A DNA stretch of 64,000 nucleotides from Coenobita brevimanus. Its lineage: Eukaryota > Arthropoda > Malacostraca > Decapoda > Coenobitidae. Where the stretch lies: NCBI GenBank assembly GCA_032717465.1, contig CM064671.1, positions 55,685,991 through 55,749,990 on the forward strand. Reading direction: 5' to 3'. The notes under the pieces are model-generated. The model worked only from the letters and a program-made list of their open reading frames with translations, had not been told where the DNA came from and did no database searches. Position numbers and translations under genes: made by a program. This document shows positions 1-11,713 of the stretch, piece by piece. The stretch's first letter is position 1; each line of letters starts with the position of its first letter.

Positions 1-1403
1 GAAATCATGAATCCACAAGATAAGAGTTGACATTCACTGAAATTAGTTTCTTCATCAAAAGATGGGTCTGTAAGGTGCTGAATGCACTTGAAAAAACAAC
101 AAATAATATATTTGCAAAGTACTTAACTGATGTGGTGTTGACATTTTTCATAAAGTTTAGGAAAAAAATCTATGAGTGATAGTGTGGCATCTTCAATACA
201 CCTTTTCTTTCTGTAAGCAAACTGTAAAGTATCCATATTATATTTAACCTGCTCATACAAAAAGTTGTTGATAACATGTTCAAGAAATGTCATAAAAATG
301 CATATGAAAGCCACTGGTAGATAATCATTATGGCATTTTGGTGTCCTGGTTTTTGGAACAGGTGCAGTCTCAGAAATTTTCCACAGTCCCGATATGTATG
401 CCTTGTTTAGACAGCATTGGAATATCTCACACAGAATTGGAGCTAGTTCTTCCATACAGAAAGAAACCGTCTTTGCATGTATTTTATCAGGTCCAGCCGC
501 TTTACCACATTTAACCCCCTTCATGATGTCATTCTGAGTTAAAATTATTTGCTCATCAATTTGTGAGGAATTGGAAAATTTGAGTACGTTTAAGTACTTG
601 GGTAGTGTGATGAGTAAGGATGGAGGTTTGGAGGGTGAAGTGCTTGAAAGCGTACAACAGGGAAGAAATTGCTGGTTCCTTGAAAGCAGTGATAAGAAGC
701 AGGAAAGTGGGCAAGGAAGTGAAAAAGTTACTACATGACAGTACTGTGATACCAACTCTAACGTATGGAAGTGAAGGACGTTGCTGGAAGGACACAAATC
801 AAGAGTGGGAGCAGTGGAAATGAGTTATTTAAGAGGAGCCTGTGGAGTCGCATAGAGAGACAGGCTGACAAATGAGGATATAAAGGAGCGTTGTGGTGTG
901 GATGTGGATGTGATAGAAAGCGTTAGGAGGAATACACTGAGGTGGTTTGGCCATGTGGAGAGGATGGAGGGTGAAAAACTGACGAAGAGAGTGTATGTGA
1001 GTGAGGTGGAGGGGGGGAAGAGGGAGGGAGAGGCCAAGGATGAGATGGAGGAATGGGGTGGAGAGAAATATAAGAGAGGGGGATGTGAGTTGGGAGTGGG
1101 GCAGTCAAATGGCGGGGGACAGGGGGACGTGGAGGCGATTTGTTTGTGGCCACCCAGAACGGGATTGAGGCGTCTGGCAATAGATAGATAGATAGATAGA
1201 TCAATTTTGGTTTTCAAGAACTCAGAGATGGTGTGTTGGTGTATGGAAAAGTCATGGATGTTAAGCCTACAGTAGAAGTTATTTAGGTCATTACAAAAAT
1301 TTTCAGATTCAGTAAAACCAGTGATTTTCCTAAGACCACTCCAAGCTGCCTTTGCATCATACCTGAATAGGTTTTTAATTTTGTCTTTTTTTTTTCTTAG
1401 CAT
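1..1403 (-). pseudogene. Reverse transcriptase region of the CR1/Rex1-like element, split
   Basis: Two blocks share one reading frame once the inserted RTE-B fragment is skipped. The upstream block (about 1403-1208) reads the linker, with KAAWSGLRKITG and DLNNFYCRLN. The downstream block (about 562-123) reads early RT, with KAAGPDKIHAKT, LWKISETAPVPK, NDYLPVA and QFAYRKKRCIEDA. The frame rejoins at a TKID/EQIIL junction. The rest of RT, including the YADD box, lies beyond the left edge. It would copy the element's RNA by target-primed reverse transcription if intact. Confidence 0.75.
563..1199 (+). mobile_element. RTE-B 3' fragment inserted into the CR1-like element
   Basis: This is a 5'-truncated copy of the retrotransposon seen nearly complete at 13664-16560. 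It starts at the segment encoding EELENVSTFKYLGSVMSK and runs through the C-terminal RWFGHVERM region to a (TAGA)n tail at 1181-1199. It is flanked by ATCAATTT at 555-562 and 1200-1207, an 8-bp target-site duplication. Frameshifts near 670, 780 and 1010 break the reading frame. The tail and orientation fit target-primed insertion of an RTE-like element. Confidence 0.85.
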
Positions 1404-1635
1404 TAGACAATCATATCAATTTTTTACTGTAAACTTTTTAAATCCGCCCTATCGTTGCCTACAACACAACTTTTATTTTCATTCAGTAATTGTTTAAGTT
1501 CATTTGTGATCTAGAGTTTATTTGGGTAGCATTCCACTGTTTTACTTGGAGCTACAATATCAGCACAAAAAGATATGTATGAATTTAGGACATCAACACA
1601 GTGATCAGTACTAGCACTTACATCATACAGCACAC

Positions 1636-2500
1636 TCAAGTCAGTCTGATCTGAACAGCCCCAAAGAGTTTTACACTTTCACATGAATGCGCACTCCATG
1701 TCTGCACAGTTTTCACTACAGGTTTGGAAGTTTTTAGCTTTTGCTTACAAATGGGTGTTAACAGAGACATATCATGGTCCGATAGTCTTAATGGTTTTAG
1801 TTTTTTAGACACACCCTTATTTTCCAATGCCATAATAGTTATTCAAGATACTCTCACCTCTTGTAGCAAAATGAATATGTTGTTGGTAATAAGGAATACA
1901 GTTCTCAAAATGTAAGCAATTAAAATTTCCTGTTATTATTTTAACTGCATCTGGAGAACTAGATGAATCTTGCACTCTTCATCATACAGGTGTTCTTCAG
2001 CAGTTTTCACATTAACACCAGGTGGGATGTATACAGCTATTAAGAAAGAATGGCTCAAAGACAATGACATGAATTTAATATTGTCATTACAGACCTTGTT
2101 CACAAGTTATATCCCTGCAGCATCGAGTGTTGACATAAGCAGAAACACCACCACCACCGTTTTTCTCCAGTTATGTTGATCTGTCACTTCTAATTAATTC
2201 ACCACCACCACCGTTTTTCTCCAGTTATGTTGATCTGTCACTTCTAATTAATTCAAAGCCATCTATTTGATAAGCTGAGTCTCATTCTCTATGTCAAGCC
2301 AAGTCTCTGTTAAGTAGATAGCGGATTCTTTTCAGGATGCATAATTCCATTTGCACTGGGCCGCCAGTTCATTCACTTTATTCCTTACTAAGCGGACATT
2401 GCCTGACACACACATTAGCAGAGGAAGTTTTGAACCCCTCCTTCTGCACCGTACTCTTACCCTGCAACTCCGTCCTCATTTTCTTCCATACCCAGTACGT
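1636..2500 (-). pseudogene. AP-type endonuclease remnant of the CR1/Rex1-like element
   Basis: Scattered minus-strand frames carry the family's endonuclease landmarks in order: NVRLVRNKVNELAAQ and LTETWLDIEN (about 2400-2290), NGGGVSAYVN (about 2160-2130), VYIPPGVNVKTAEEH (about 2045-2000) and LSDHDMSLLTPICKQKLK (about 1785-1730). The SDH triad residue survives. Several in-frame stops (about 2340, 1930, 1865) make it non-functional. An 18-codon in-frame tandem duplication lies within it. Confidence 0.65.
2146..2253. repeat. 54-bp perfect tandem duplication in the endonuclease region
   Basis: Positions 2146-2199 are repeated at 2200-2253 with no differences that I can see. The unit starts with CACCACCACCACCG and ends in TTAATT. 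Fifty-four is a multiple of three, so it duplicates 18 codons of the minus-strand endonuclease without shifting its frame. Confidence 0.9.
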
Positions 2501-2904
2501 TTGACCATCTCAGGAACTCCATTTAGGGTTGTCGTACCAAGGGAAGCCAGAGACAGAAGTTCGTCACAGCATGAAATGAGCCACCCATCGTTGTTTACAT
2601 TCAGCCCGGCATTTCCGCCGGCTGACAGGGACGCCTCACTAAAAATTATACCTCCCAGCACAAACCGACAGAGTAATGACAAAAGTCTTGCCCATCACGA
2701 TCACTAGTCACTTATGTATTGCCTGGTATATATGGAGACACCTCAGGCCATGAAAAATTGCTTATAAACTTGTAGTAACAGGGGAACTGGAAGACATAGT
2801 AGTCGCATCTTTGTGGCGACCCTCCGACTTCCACTAACCAACTCCCCCTGTGACGTCATCATCAGCTTCCGCCAGAACACCCAGGCCTTCACATAGAGAC
2901 GGCC

Positions 2905-3180
2905 TTGGCCTAACACTGTTTTCTGCCTTGTTGTGTCCAATGTGTCTCAGAATGCCCCAACACTGTAGTCTGCCTCGCCTCCATGTTGCTTTTGGGAGGG
3001 CCCAACACTGGAGTTGGCGTCATCATCTCCAAGGTGTCTCAGGAAGTTCCAAGAACATAGTCTGCCTCATCTCCATCCTGTACTGAAATGTCCCTACCAC
3101 TTTAGTTGGCCTCGCCTTCTCCAAGTTTACTCAGAAGGCCCCACAACTGTAGTCTTTCTCATTGACTGCACAATCATATC
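2905..3180. repeat. Degenerate minisatellite, roughly 46-bp units
   Basis: Five to six diverged units begin with variants of GCCCCAACACTG near 2909, 2952, 3000, 3047, 3090 and 3138. Each is followed by TAGTCTGCCTC-like and CTCCAAG-like segments. The array lies in the 3' flank of piggyBac copy 1 (minus strand) and overlaps the end of its coding remnant. Confidence 0.5.
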
Positions 3181-5409
3181 TCGTGTCTTTTCTCTGAGTG
3201 GTTGGTCTTACTCTTGAGTGACTGCATACGTGACAGAGGCGCTGGGATCTAGGACGGTTCGGTTGAGGAAGAATGGTGGTGGAGAAGTGGCGTCCGGAGA
3301 GGTGCAGGGGAGTCTGGCTGGCAGTGGCAGGGCAAGGGCAGTGGTGGGGCCTGTCCTCTGCATATTTTAAGATTATTTCCCGGGACAGCTTCCTCACAAA
3401 CTCCTCAAAGGTCTCTGAGGCATCCGTAGTCAAGGCATGGAGGTAATGGGCATTGAGGATGGTGATGTCCAGCAAATGGAAAAATAGCTTTTTGTACCAT
3501 TTCAACATTGTCCTAGCACATTCCACACTGCATATCATGGAGTCAGATTGGTCAACTTGCCTCATATTGACATTGTAGTCAATTACTGATTCTGGTTTCC
3601 AAACGTGGAGCCTTCTCTCACTGAGATAATCCATGGAGTCAGTGTAGCACATCAAGGGGCGGTGTACCATTGACAGGAGGAAAACTTCTCTGTTGTGGTT
3701 CCATACGGTGGCGAGGATGGTATTCGTCTTGAAGAAAACCACTTCGTTCTTGTCAAGCTTCCTTCCAACCTTGACCCCATGCTGACGGTTTTTCTTGACT
3801 GTGCCACAGACTCCAGGCAGAGGTACCGAGCAAGAAGGGGGCTAGTGTACCAGTTGTCCAGGTACGAAGTACAAGACGTGGCCACGATGAAGGTGCTCCT
3901 CAATCATGGTCTTCAACATGGCCCCTGAGGGTCCTATACTCCGATCTTCTGTTGCGTCTATCTGTCCGCCAGTGTACAAGACTATGTCTTGCACATAACC
4001 AGTCTTACAGTCTTATAACTAAGATCTTGAACCCAAAACGGTGTCTCTTGGTGGGTATGTACTGGCGAAAAGAAATATTGCCTCACCACAACAAGAGACT
4101 CTCGTCTATGACCAGGTCTCTGTAAGGATAGCTGGATGAGCAGAACTTTTTCTGCAAGTGATCAAATACTGTCCTTATGCTCCTCATTCTATCAGTGTTA
4201 TTTGTATTAACGGGGTCCTCGGCATCATAAAAGTGGAGGCGGTTCAGAATTTTTAAAAATATATTACAACTCATTACCTTGCCAAAGAAAGGTGTGTTGA
4301 TCATAGGGTCAAGACCAGTATGCCGGAATTTGTCTTTTCGTTACAATACTCATCAAGAAAACAAGGGCAAAAATGAAGAACATCTCACCTGTGGTTACTG
4401 GGTAGTCATATTGTTGGGAGTGCCTGCTAGTTCTTCCTTCACGCTCGCTTTTGCAGTGCTGGCTGCTAGCGAAAGTGTTTGCTTGATCCACAATTCGCTC
4501 CACAAACTCCTCACTAAAGTATATGTGGAAGAAATCCACTCTGGAGGCTAAGTGTGGTACAGCCAGACCGCCACTCTTCCACGAAGCAGTTAATGATGGG
4601 AGTGAAATGACTTTCATCTTCCCAGTTCCATGACACACTGCCGTCTCCAGCATAATCTCCAATGTCGCCTTCATTGCGGTGGGGAGGAAAGGGTGGTGGG
4701 GGTGGTTGGGGAGCCCTTCCCCAATCGTGCTCCTCTTTGCTCTCCTTATTCCTTTCTCCTTTCCATTCCCTTTCCTTCCTTTCCTCACATCACGAGGCCG
4801 TGGGGAGGAAGTGTGGGAAGCTTGCTGAGGGAAAGAGCTGCTGGCACACGGCTCCTCCTCACCTGCTTACTCCCCAAGTGCACCACGTGTTCGTCTGGGA
4901 GCTGCCTCCCCGCCACCACCACTTTCCCTTTCACTCATGCCTGCCCCATCACTCGCACCTTCCCCAGACAAAGCACTAGGCCCAAAACTTATTATTTTCT
5001 TCACTGTCCCTTCAGCTCCCCGTGGCAGGATCCTCTCCCTCCCCAACCATGAGGGAACACTAAGACCTACGACTCTTTCCTCGTCCTCCTCCTCATCAGA
5101 CTCTTCGTCCACAGGCTGGAGAGAGGTGCCTGCGCATGGTTGGGCTCCAGGCAGGCCTTCCCTAGCCCTACAGAACATAACATACCGCACCTTCCTTGGC
5201 GACGGGATCTTCTCATCACTGCTGCTTCTTTCTTCATCCAGCACCATGTAATCTTTGTCCTGCATCATCATCGACTGGGGAATCACTATCGCCTGTGAAG
5301 GCATCAAGGGCAGCTTGAATTTCATCACTGAAGAGACCGTGGTGCAACATGTCTTTACTGAGTCTCTGGTAACAGGTGAGTGACCAAGACAATGGCACAC
5401 AGGGGTCAC
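3131..5409 (-). pseudogene. piggyBac-like transposase, frameshifted (copy 1)
   Basis: In order on the minus strand: an acidic, serine-rich N-terminus (about 5340-5080, DEESDEEEDEE); VDFFHIYFSEEFVERIVDQ (about 4540); LRHFYDAED-type segment (about 4230, read as LHFYDAEDP); the first catalytic Asp in DLVIDESLLLW (about 4090); the second in YLDNWYTSPLLARYL (about 3870-3825); and the last pair in QVDQSDSMI (about 3555). The C-terminal cysteine domain begins (CHVCSHSRVRPTTQRKDT, about 3230) but is truncated relative to copy 3. At least four frame changes separate these blocks. In piggyBac elements this enzyme cuts and pastes DNA at TTAA. Confidence 0.85.
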
Positions 5410-5606
5410 GCGGGGTCAGAGAGTGTCCCCACCTGGCGGCGAGTAGTGGAAAGTCTCTCGCATATGCCTACCATAAATCACCCTCGAAACTGGAAAAATA
5501 TGTAAATGACGGACCTCGCAATTGTAGAACATACCAGTACATCGACGGGCCTCAGCATGAAAAATAAGTTGACGTACCCATATATTGATGTGATGCTGCA
5601 GGTTAC

Positions 5607-5960
5607 CACATAACTATGGAACTAGCTTTGATATTGAGTTCATAGAGGAAATTTCATCTCTGGATACTACACTCAACAATTATAGAAAATCGAAAGCTAC
5701 AAGAGCAAATAAACACAAAACAAAAAAGGCAGAGTCTGACTTACAATTTCCTATAGACCACAGGCACCTAGACAAGCCCTCCCTCAGTACCATTCTTTCT
5801 CTCAAGGTCACGTAAAGCACCAACTCACCCACACCTCAGTTCACCAACCTAGCATTAACTACAATATAACTATGCCACGAGTATCTTTCATTAAGGTCAC
5901 AATAATGGTAGACTGAGAAATTGCAATGTCATTGTATTAGAAAAGACTATTAGAATAAAT
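5607..5960 (+). other. Unassigned stretch upstream of Gypsy RT
   Basis: This lies between piggyBac copy 1 and the first clear Gypsy pol block. One frame reads a short lysine-rich segment (about 5700-5760), but I recognise no gag or protease motif. By position it is probably the gag-protease side of the Gypsy element. Confidence 0.3.
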
Positions 5961-5966
5961 GGCCTT

Positions 5967-7071
5967 TTGAGAGAAAGTGCTCTATGTCGGGTAAATGAGA
6001 GGGGTGAGACTAATGTCTTTTTAGTTATCACCATGATTGCAGCTGTGAAGGTTAAGAAAGGAACTTGTATATGCAAATTAGAGACTTGCCCAGCTCATAT
6101 AAGTGAAGTGACAGTAGCTGGATCATCAAGCAAAGTAAACTTGTCAGACAGGGAGTGCATAAAAAAGCATTTGCTTTGCTCAGAGAATTCTAATGTAGAA
6201 AATGATCTACTGGATTTGCTACCGAAACACTGGTAGAGTGTAGCATTACCTGGTGAAAAATGAGGCTTTATTAATTTAATACAATACCATATTAACATAT
6301 AATGCAAAACCTATTTACATGCCAGCTTACAGAGCTGCACAATCAGATAATGCTTCGGCGAAACAGTAGGTGGAAGAGAATTTACGTTTGTATATCACTG
6401 AACCTTAAGTTTCCCCGTGAAATGCGCCACTTTCCTTTGTACCTAAACAAAATGGGGAAATGCAGACAAGTTGTTGATTATCGCAAACATAATCAAGAAA
6501 CCATCCCAGACCATTTTCCCATGCCAATGTTAAGTGATGTCTTACTTAATACTGGGTCAGAAAATAACGTGTTTTCAAGAATCGATTTTCTCAGAGGCTA
6601 TTACCACATAGAGGAAGAATCACTCAAATACACAACATTCTTTACAAATAGTGATCATTTTCATTACTGAAGGATCCGATGGGGCTTTGTACAGTCCCAG
6701 GCACCTTCCATATTTGTTTATCTAGATGGCATCACAATTCCAAGAAAAATAATAGACAAGCATTTACAGAAACTAGACCGACTCCTAAACAAACGAGTCA
6801 ATGCTGGATTTAAAATTAAGCTAACTAAATATGGATTTTGCTTTAAAGAAATTAAACTCCTTGGCCATAGGCTTGATTCAGAGGGTATTCACACCTTGGA
6901 TGAGAAAATAAAAGCAGTAAGCGATTTCCCTGGACCCACAAATGTGGATGAAGTATGATAATTTTTGGACTACAAGGATATTACACATCTTTGATACAGG
7001 GATTTTCCAATAGAGCAGAAGCATTATTCTATGAAGCAATATATCAGTAGGGAGACGAACAAAACTTACAT
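5967..7071 (+). pseudogene. Gypsy reverse transcriptase, degenerate
   Basis: Landmarks in two or three frames: KPIYMPAYRAAQSDNA (about 6309-6355), the proline region VSPWNAPL-like (about 6410-6435), VVDYRKHNQETIPDHFPMPM (6469-6528), the first catalytic Asp in SRIDFLRGYYHIE (about 6577-6615), and VYLDGITI (6716-6739). The active box is YLDG rather than YLDD because the codon at 6728-6730 is GGC. Downstream comes KIKLTKYGFCFKEIKLLGH (about 6823-6870) and SEGIHTLDEKIKAVSDFPG. Stops at 6668 and 6957 and several indels confirm a pseudogene. The frame continues at 12491 after the inserted LTR. Confidence 0.85.
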
Positions 7072-7379
7072 TGTTACGTCCCCGTCCCCACACTGCCACA
7101 GGCTCCAAAGCAGTAGTACGGTACATGAAGGACGTTGCCCAGTGAGCTGTTCTTCCTATGGTCAGCCTTTAGGTTTACACAAGATTAGCTGAGGCGATAA
7201 TAAACACTGGCTTCTTAAAGTTCACTGTCTTTATTATCTAAGTAATTCAACTTAATGCTTTCCAACTTCAGTTAACTATTCTCAAAAGCACTGGAGCTAT
7301 ACACACTTTACTAATTGCAGTTACACTTAATACTTGACAACACTTCACAGTTTTTCTCAAGTACCGTACTGATGATGTA

Positions 7380-7597
7380 CAGTTGCGAGCAGATGACTCG
7401 AGGCCACCTAGTCCACCAACATGTTGGTGTTTTATTTGGTAACAGTGGTAACTTGAACTTGACCGAGATTCAGTCTGCTGTTGGGGCGAAACAAACCCAG
7501 AGATAAATTGTCAATGTGCAGTTCTAACTGGTCTCCAATCAGTATCATGCAAGTAAACGTATTATATTGATAATGGTTAACATGTCGTACACATGGT
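7380..7597. repeat. Left inverted repeat of the long-TIR element, outer part
   Basis: This pairs with 11998-11780 read on the opposite strand. Shared landmarks include GCGAGCAGATGACTCGAGG, CCACCAACATGTTGGTG and CTGGTCTCCAATCA. The inner part of the arm (11086-11164) is separated by RTE-A. Confidence 0.85.
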
Positions 7598-7846
7598 GTC
7601 ATCCCGCCACTGTGGAGGGGGGGGGGAAACAATCTGGCCGCACTATGGGGTGGTACTACTACTCTGCAGCCAGGTTGTGTTAGGAAGAATACTGCCACCG
7701 TATTCCCTGCGTGTCGTAAAAGGCGGCTAAAAGGGGCGGGGTGAGGGGACTAGGGACCCCCTCCTCTGTTTATAGTTCCTAAAAAGAGACAGGCCAGAGG
7801 AAGGGATGGGGGATTGAGTTATCCCCGTACCCTGAAGATTGGGTCT

Positions 7847-8938
7847 ATGAATGTGCGTGGATGTTGTACGATTAAGGCTAAAAGGGAGGAGATTAGGAGA
7901 ATGTTTGTGAGAAGAAAGTTGGATGTGCTAGCTTTGAGTGAAACGAAGATGAAAGGGAAGGGTGAGTCTATGTTTGGAAGTGTGAATGGAAGATTGTCAG
8001 GTGTTGATAGAGGAAGGGCAAGAGAGGGTGTGGCCTTGTTAGTGAGTCCGGAAGTACAGCAGTGTGTGACTGAATGGAAGGAGGTGTCATCGAGACTGAT
8101 GTGGGTGAAAGCGAAATTTGAACGTGAGTTGTGGGTGTTTGTGAGTGCATATGGGCTTGGTAGTGAAAGGGATGAAGAAGAGAGGGAGTCTTTCTGGAAT
8201 GATGTTGATGAGTGTCTGCAGAGTTTTGGAGCAAATGTGAATGTGGTAATGATGGGAGATCTGAATGCTAGAGTGGGAAATGTAGCAGTTGAAGGTGTAG
8301 TTGGTAAGCATGGTGTGCCTGGAAGAAATGAAAATGGGGAACGAATGATAGGGATGTGTGTTGAGCGAGGGGTGGTGTCTGGAAATACGCTGTTCGAGAA
8401 GAAAGATATTTATAATACATGGGTGAGACAGGACGGTGGAATGGTTGTTGATAAAGCATTGATGGACTATGTGGTTGTGTCTAGGAATGTAATAGGAAGA
8501 TTGTTGGATGTGAGAGTTCTGAGAGGGGAGGGTGGAGGTATGTCTGACCACTACCTGGTGGAGGGAAAGTTAAGAGTAGGTAAGAGATGGGTGAGAGCTA
8601 GGAGGGTTAGGTGTGGCAGGGAGGTTTTGAAAGTGACTGAGTTGGATAAAAGAGAGAAAATGATAGAGTATCAGGAGAAATTGAAAGATGAGTGGAATGC
8701 AGTTAAAGATCAGGAAAATGGCAGTGTGGAGGAGGAATGGCAGTTGTTTAAGAGTGCTGTGGTGGGGCTTGCGGAAGAGGTGTGTGGTGTGAGACGTGTG
8801 GGTGGTGGTGTAAGAAAAGGAAGTGAATGGTGGTGCGAGGAAGTAAGTATGGCTGTGGCTGAGAAGAGACGGGCATATGAAGTGTGGCTGCAGAGGAAGG
8901 ATGAGGTGTCACATGAGAGGAAAAATGAAGAGGAATAG
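7847..8938 (+). pseudogene. RTE-A endonuclease and linker
   Basis: I take the ATG at 7847 because it opens the conserved MNVRG start of an AP-type endonuclease; the nearest upstream ATG (7806) meets a stop at once. Motifs in order: LDVLALSETKMKG (about residues 25-37), the acidic-basic VMMGDLNARVG, NTLFEKKDIYNTWVRQDGG, MDYVVVSR and MSDHYLVEGKL. This enzyme nicks the target for reverse transcription. The frame ends at a TAG (8936-8938), while the true path shifts frame near 8880-8930 into an RKR-rich linker. About 360 codons remain intact. Confidence 0.8.
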
Positions 8939-10754
8939 GGCGAGAAGGGCTGTGCATGATGCTAAACTGGCAGCAGATGAGAGGTGGCGTAGGCGGCTGA
9001 CTGAGAATTTTCAACAGAATAAGAAAATGTTCTGGAAGGAGGTTAAAAGGGTGCGAAAGGGAGAGTCTGGGAAGGAAGAGCGAGTAAAAGCAGAGGATGG
9101 AAGGATGTTAATTGAGATGGATGCAGTTAGGAAGAGATAGGCAGAGTATTTTGAAAGAGTGTTAAATGTAGGGGAGGAAAGGGTGGCTGAGATTGTAGCG
9201 AACAGAAGGGTGCAAGGAATAAATATGTTGGGAGAGTTGAATGATTCTTTGATCACGAAGGAGGAAGTGGAGAAGGCAGTAAAGGAGATGATAACAGGGA
9301 AAGCTGCAGGTATGGATGGCTGTGCTGTGGATTGCCTGAAGGGTGGTGGAGTGACTATTGTTGACTGGTTAGTAAGATTGTTGAATGTGTGCTTGTGAAA
9401 GGTATGGTGCCAGTTGGCTGGGCAAGTGCTTGTGTGGTCCCGTTGTATAAAGGCAAGGGTGATAAGTATGAATGTACTAGCTTTAGGGGTATAAGTCTGT
9501 TGAGTTTTGTAGCTAAGGTGTATGGTAGAGTGTTAATTATGAGAGTTAGAGAGGGTACAGAGAGAGTGATTGGTGATGAGCAGTGTGGCTTTAGGAGAGG
9601 GATGGGATGCGTGGATCAGGTGTTCGCTGTGAGACAAGTGTGTGAAAAGTATTTAGGGAAAGGCAAGGATGTGTTTTGGGCATTCATGGATTTAGAGAAA
9701 GCGTATGATAGAATTGATAGGGAGGCTTTGTGGACTGTTTTAAGATTGTATGGAGTTGATGGTAGGTTACTAAAAGGGGTGAAAAGTTTTTATGCAAATA
9801 GTAGAGTGTGTGTAAAAGTGGGAAATGCTGTGAGTGATTGGTTTCCCCTGAGAGTGGGGCTGCGGCAGGGATGTGTGATGTCGCCTTGGTTGTTTAATAT
9901 TTATATGGATGGTTTTGTAAGGGAGGTGAATGCAAGAGTTTTAGGTGGAGGTCTGAGTCTGGTGAATGTTGATGGTGGAGAATGGAATCTGAAGCAGCTG
10001 CTGTTTGCAGATGATACTGCACTGGTGGCTGATTCAGAGGAGAGATTGAGACAGTTGGTAGAGGAGTTTGGAAGGGTGTGTGAAAGGAGGAAATTGAAAG
10101 TAAATGAGAATAAGAGTAAAGTGATGAAGTGTACGAGGTTGGTGGATGATAGGGGGATGAATATAGTTTTCAATGGTGAGTTGCTAGAGGAGGTAGAGTG
10201 TTTTAAATATTTAGGGTCACATGTTGCTGTGGATGGACGAATAGATGCAGAAGTGAAGTTTAGAATGAATGAAGTAGGTAAGGTGCTGGGAGGAATGAAA
10301 AAAGTGTTTAGATGTCGTTCGCTTAGAATGGATGTAAAGAGAAGGCTATATGAGGGTGTAGTGGTACCGACTGCGTTATATGGGGCTGAAACATGGAATA
10401 TGGGTGTAGCAGAGAGGAAAAGTTTGAATGTAATGGAGATGAGGTGTCTGAGGAGTATGTGTGGAGTGACGCGTATGGGTTGAGTGCGAAATGATGAAGT
10501 GCGAATGAGAACTGGCTGGTAGGGTTGAGCAGAGGGTGTTGCAATGGTTTGGGCATATGGAGAGAATGGATAATGAGCGATTGATGAAAAAGATAACTAG
10601 ATCTGATATGAGAGGTGTAAGGCTAAGAGGGAGACCACGAATAGGATGGATGGACAGTGTGATGAGAGCGTTGGATGCGAGAGGGATGTCTGTTGAGCAA
10701 GGAAGAGTGGCTGTGTGTGACAAAAATAAATGGAGAGAAATTGTGAATGAATAA
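8877..10754 (+). pseudogene. RTE-A linker, reverse transcriptase and C-terminal domain
   Basis: Blocks: the linker to a TAG at 9138-9140 (probably a former Trp codon), same frame on to 9398 with TGKAAGMDGCAVD, then a frame change to 9389-10483. That frame has SFRGISLLSFVAKVYGR, DEQCGFRRGMGCVDQVF, FMDLEKAYDRIDR, GLRQGCVMSPWLFN and the catalytic FADD at 10004-10015. Next come FKYLGSHVAVDG and the thumb. A further shift leads to 10536-10754, reading QWFGHMERMDNERL and RGRPRIGWMD. Three frameshifts or stops inactivate it. If intact it would perform target-primed reverse transcription. Confidence 0.85.
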
Positions 10755-11713
10755 ATGATGACGCTTCCCTGAGGGGATATTCTCCCGCATGTGGTCTGAT
10801 CAGGTAGTCAGGTCAGGTGTGGGTAAGGGAATGGGTCTATTATGATGTGGCAGGGGTAAAGCAGCTCTGTTGTCGAGCCCTGCCGCGGATGTCACTGATT
10901 GCACGGCACAGTTGACCCTTGTGCGGTGTGATGTGGTGGGGATCTGTCCCTTCTCCCCTTTGGGGCTAAGATGCGATTGAATGTGTTTGAATGGATGAGT
11001 AAATGGGGAGTATGTCGTCCTGTCTCAGCTACCTCCCTTTCCTTGGGGGAAGCAGCCTAGGTATATAGATAGATAGACACAAGGTAGATATATTTATAAC
11101 CACAGTATTACAATACTGGCATCCAAAGAGTGGTGCGTTCATTCATGTGAGACACACTGGTATCCCGAGTGTGCAGCTCCATCACCACCTCGGTTTGTGA
11201 CGTAGGCACCACGTGACGCCACGTATGAGGAGGGGCATGAAGGTGGAACGAATTGGCCTGTTCATGATGATAAATATTTATAGAGAGTAATCGTTCGACT
11301 TTACCACTCGAATATTAAACAAACATTGGTCGCGTATGTCAAAACAAACTTGTTATAACCTTTAATCTCATATACGTTTAATACCGCAGCCAACCGCCCG
11401 CCTCCTCCCCCCTCCTCCTCGCATCTGACGTCCCATCTCGTCCCTCCCTTCCTCACCCACCACCCTCCTTATAACTCCCACACACCCCTCCCCCTGTTCC
11501 ACCTACTGTGGTGTGAACCTTTAACTCTCCCAGCTGCTTTGGATTTAGACTTCGACGAAAGTGGGGTTCACGGTTAGGGATGACTGGCATTACGGCATTT
11601 TTGTGATAATAATGCTAGGTTGCAGGGAAGCTGAGAACTCTCTGGTATATCTCTTGAAAACTGGTAAAGGATGTTTGGTTCACGACAATAGTCAAACCAA
11701 ATAAATCACTACC

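Larger units (their letters stand above)
1..2700 (-). mobile_element. CR1/Rex1-like non-LTR retrotransposon, decayed and interrupted
   Basis: On the minus strand the order is endonuclease remnant (about 2480-1636), linker (about 1403-1208) and reverse transcriptase (about 562-1, running off the left edge), the layout of a CR1/Rex1 LINE. Seen directly: an N-terminal NVRxxRNKVNELAA motif and TETWL near 2400-2290, VYIPPGVN near 2040, LSDHDMSLL near 1780, KAAWSGLRKITG near 1340 and GKAAGPDKIHAKT near 480. An RTE-B fragment (563-1199) interrupts it, and a 54-bp duplication sits in the endonuclease. Stops and frame changes are frequent, so it is a dead copy. The exact clade (CR1, Rex1 or relatives) is inferred from motif style only. 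Confidence 0.75.
2710..5602 (-). mobile_element. piggyBac-like element, copy 1, decayed
   Basis: A minus-strand transposase remnant occupies 5409-3131. The sequence beyond its 5' end (5460-5602) matches the 5' terminal region of copies 3 and 4, for example a TATGGGTACGT-type subterminal motif. The right end is near 5602, where TTAC at 5603-5606 would be a mutated TTAA target. The left end could not be found; 2710 is a guess. It belongs to the same family as the elements at 18740-21809 and 49919-55005. Confidence 0.65.
7598..11076 (+). mobile_element. RTE-A: near full-length RTE-like non-LTR retrotransposon
   Basis: A 3.48-kb plus-strand element inserted within the left arm of the long-TIR element. 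It is flanked by ACACATGGT (7589-7597) and ACACAAGGT (11077-11085), a 9-bp duplication with one difference. Its 5' leader holds CGTGTCGTAAAAGGCGGCT near 7710. Coding remnants give endonuclease then RT with no separate gag ORF, and the 3' end is a short (TAGA)n tail. This is RTE-like organisation; clade placement is by motif style only. Confidence 0.8.
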
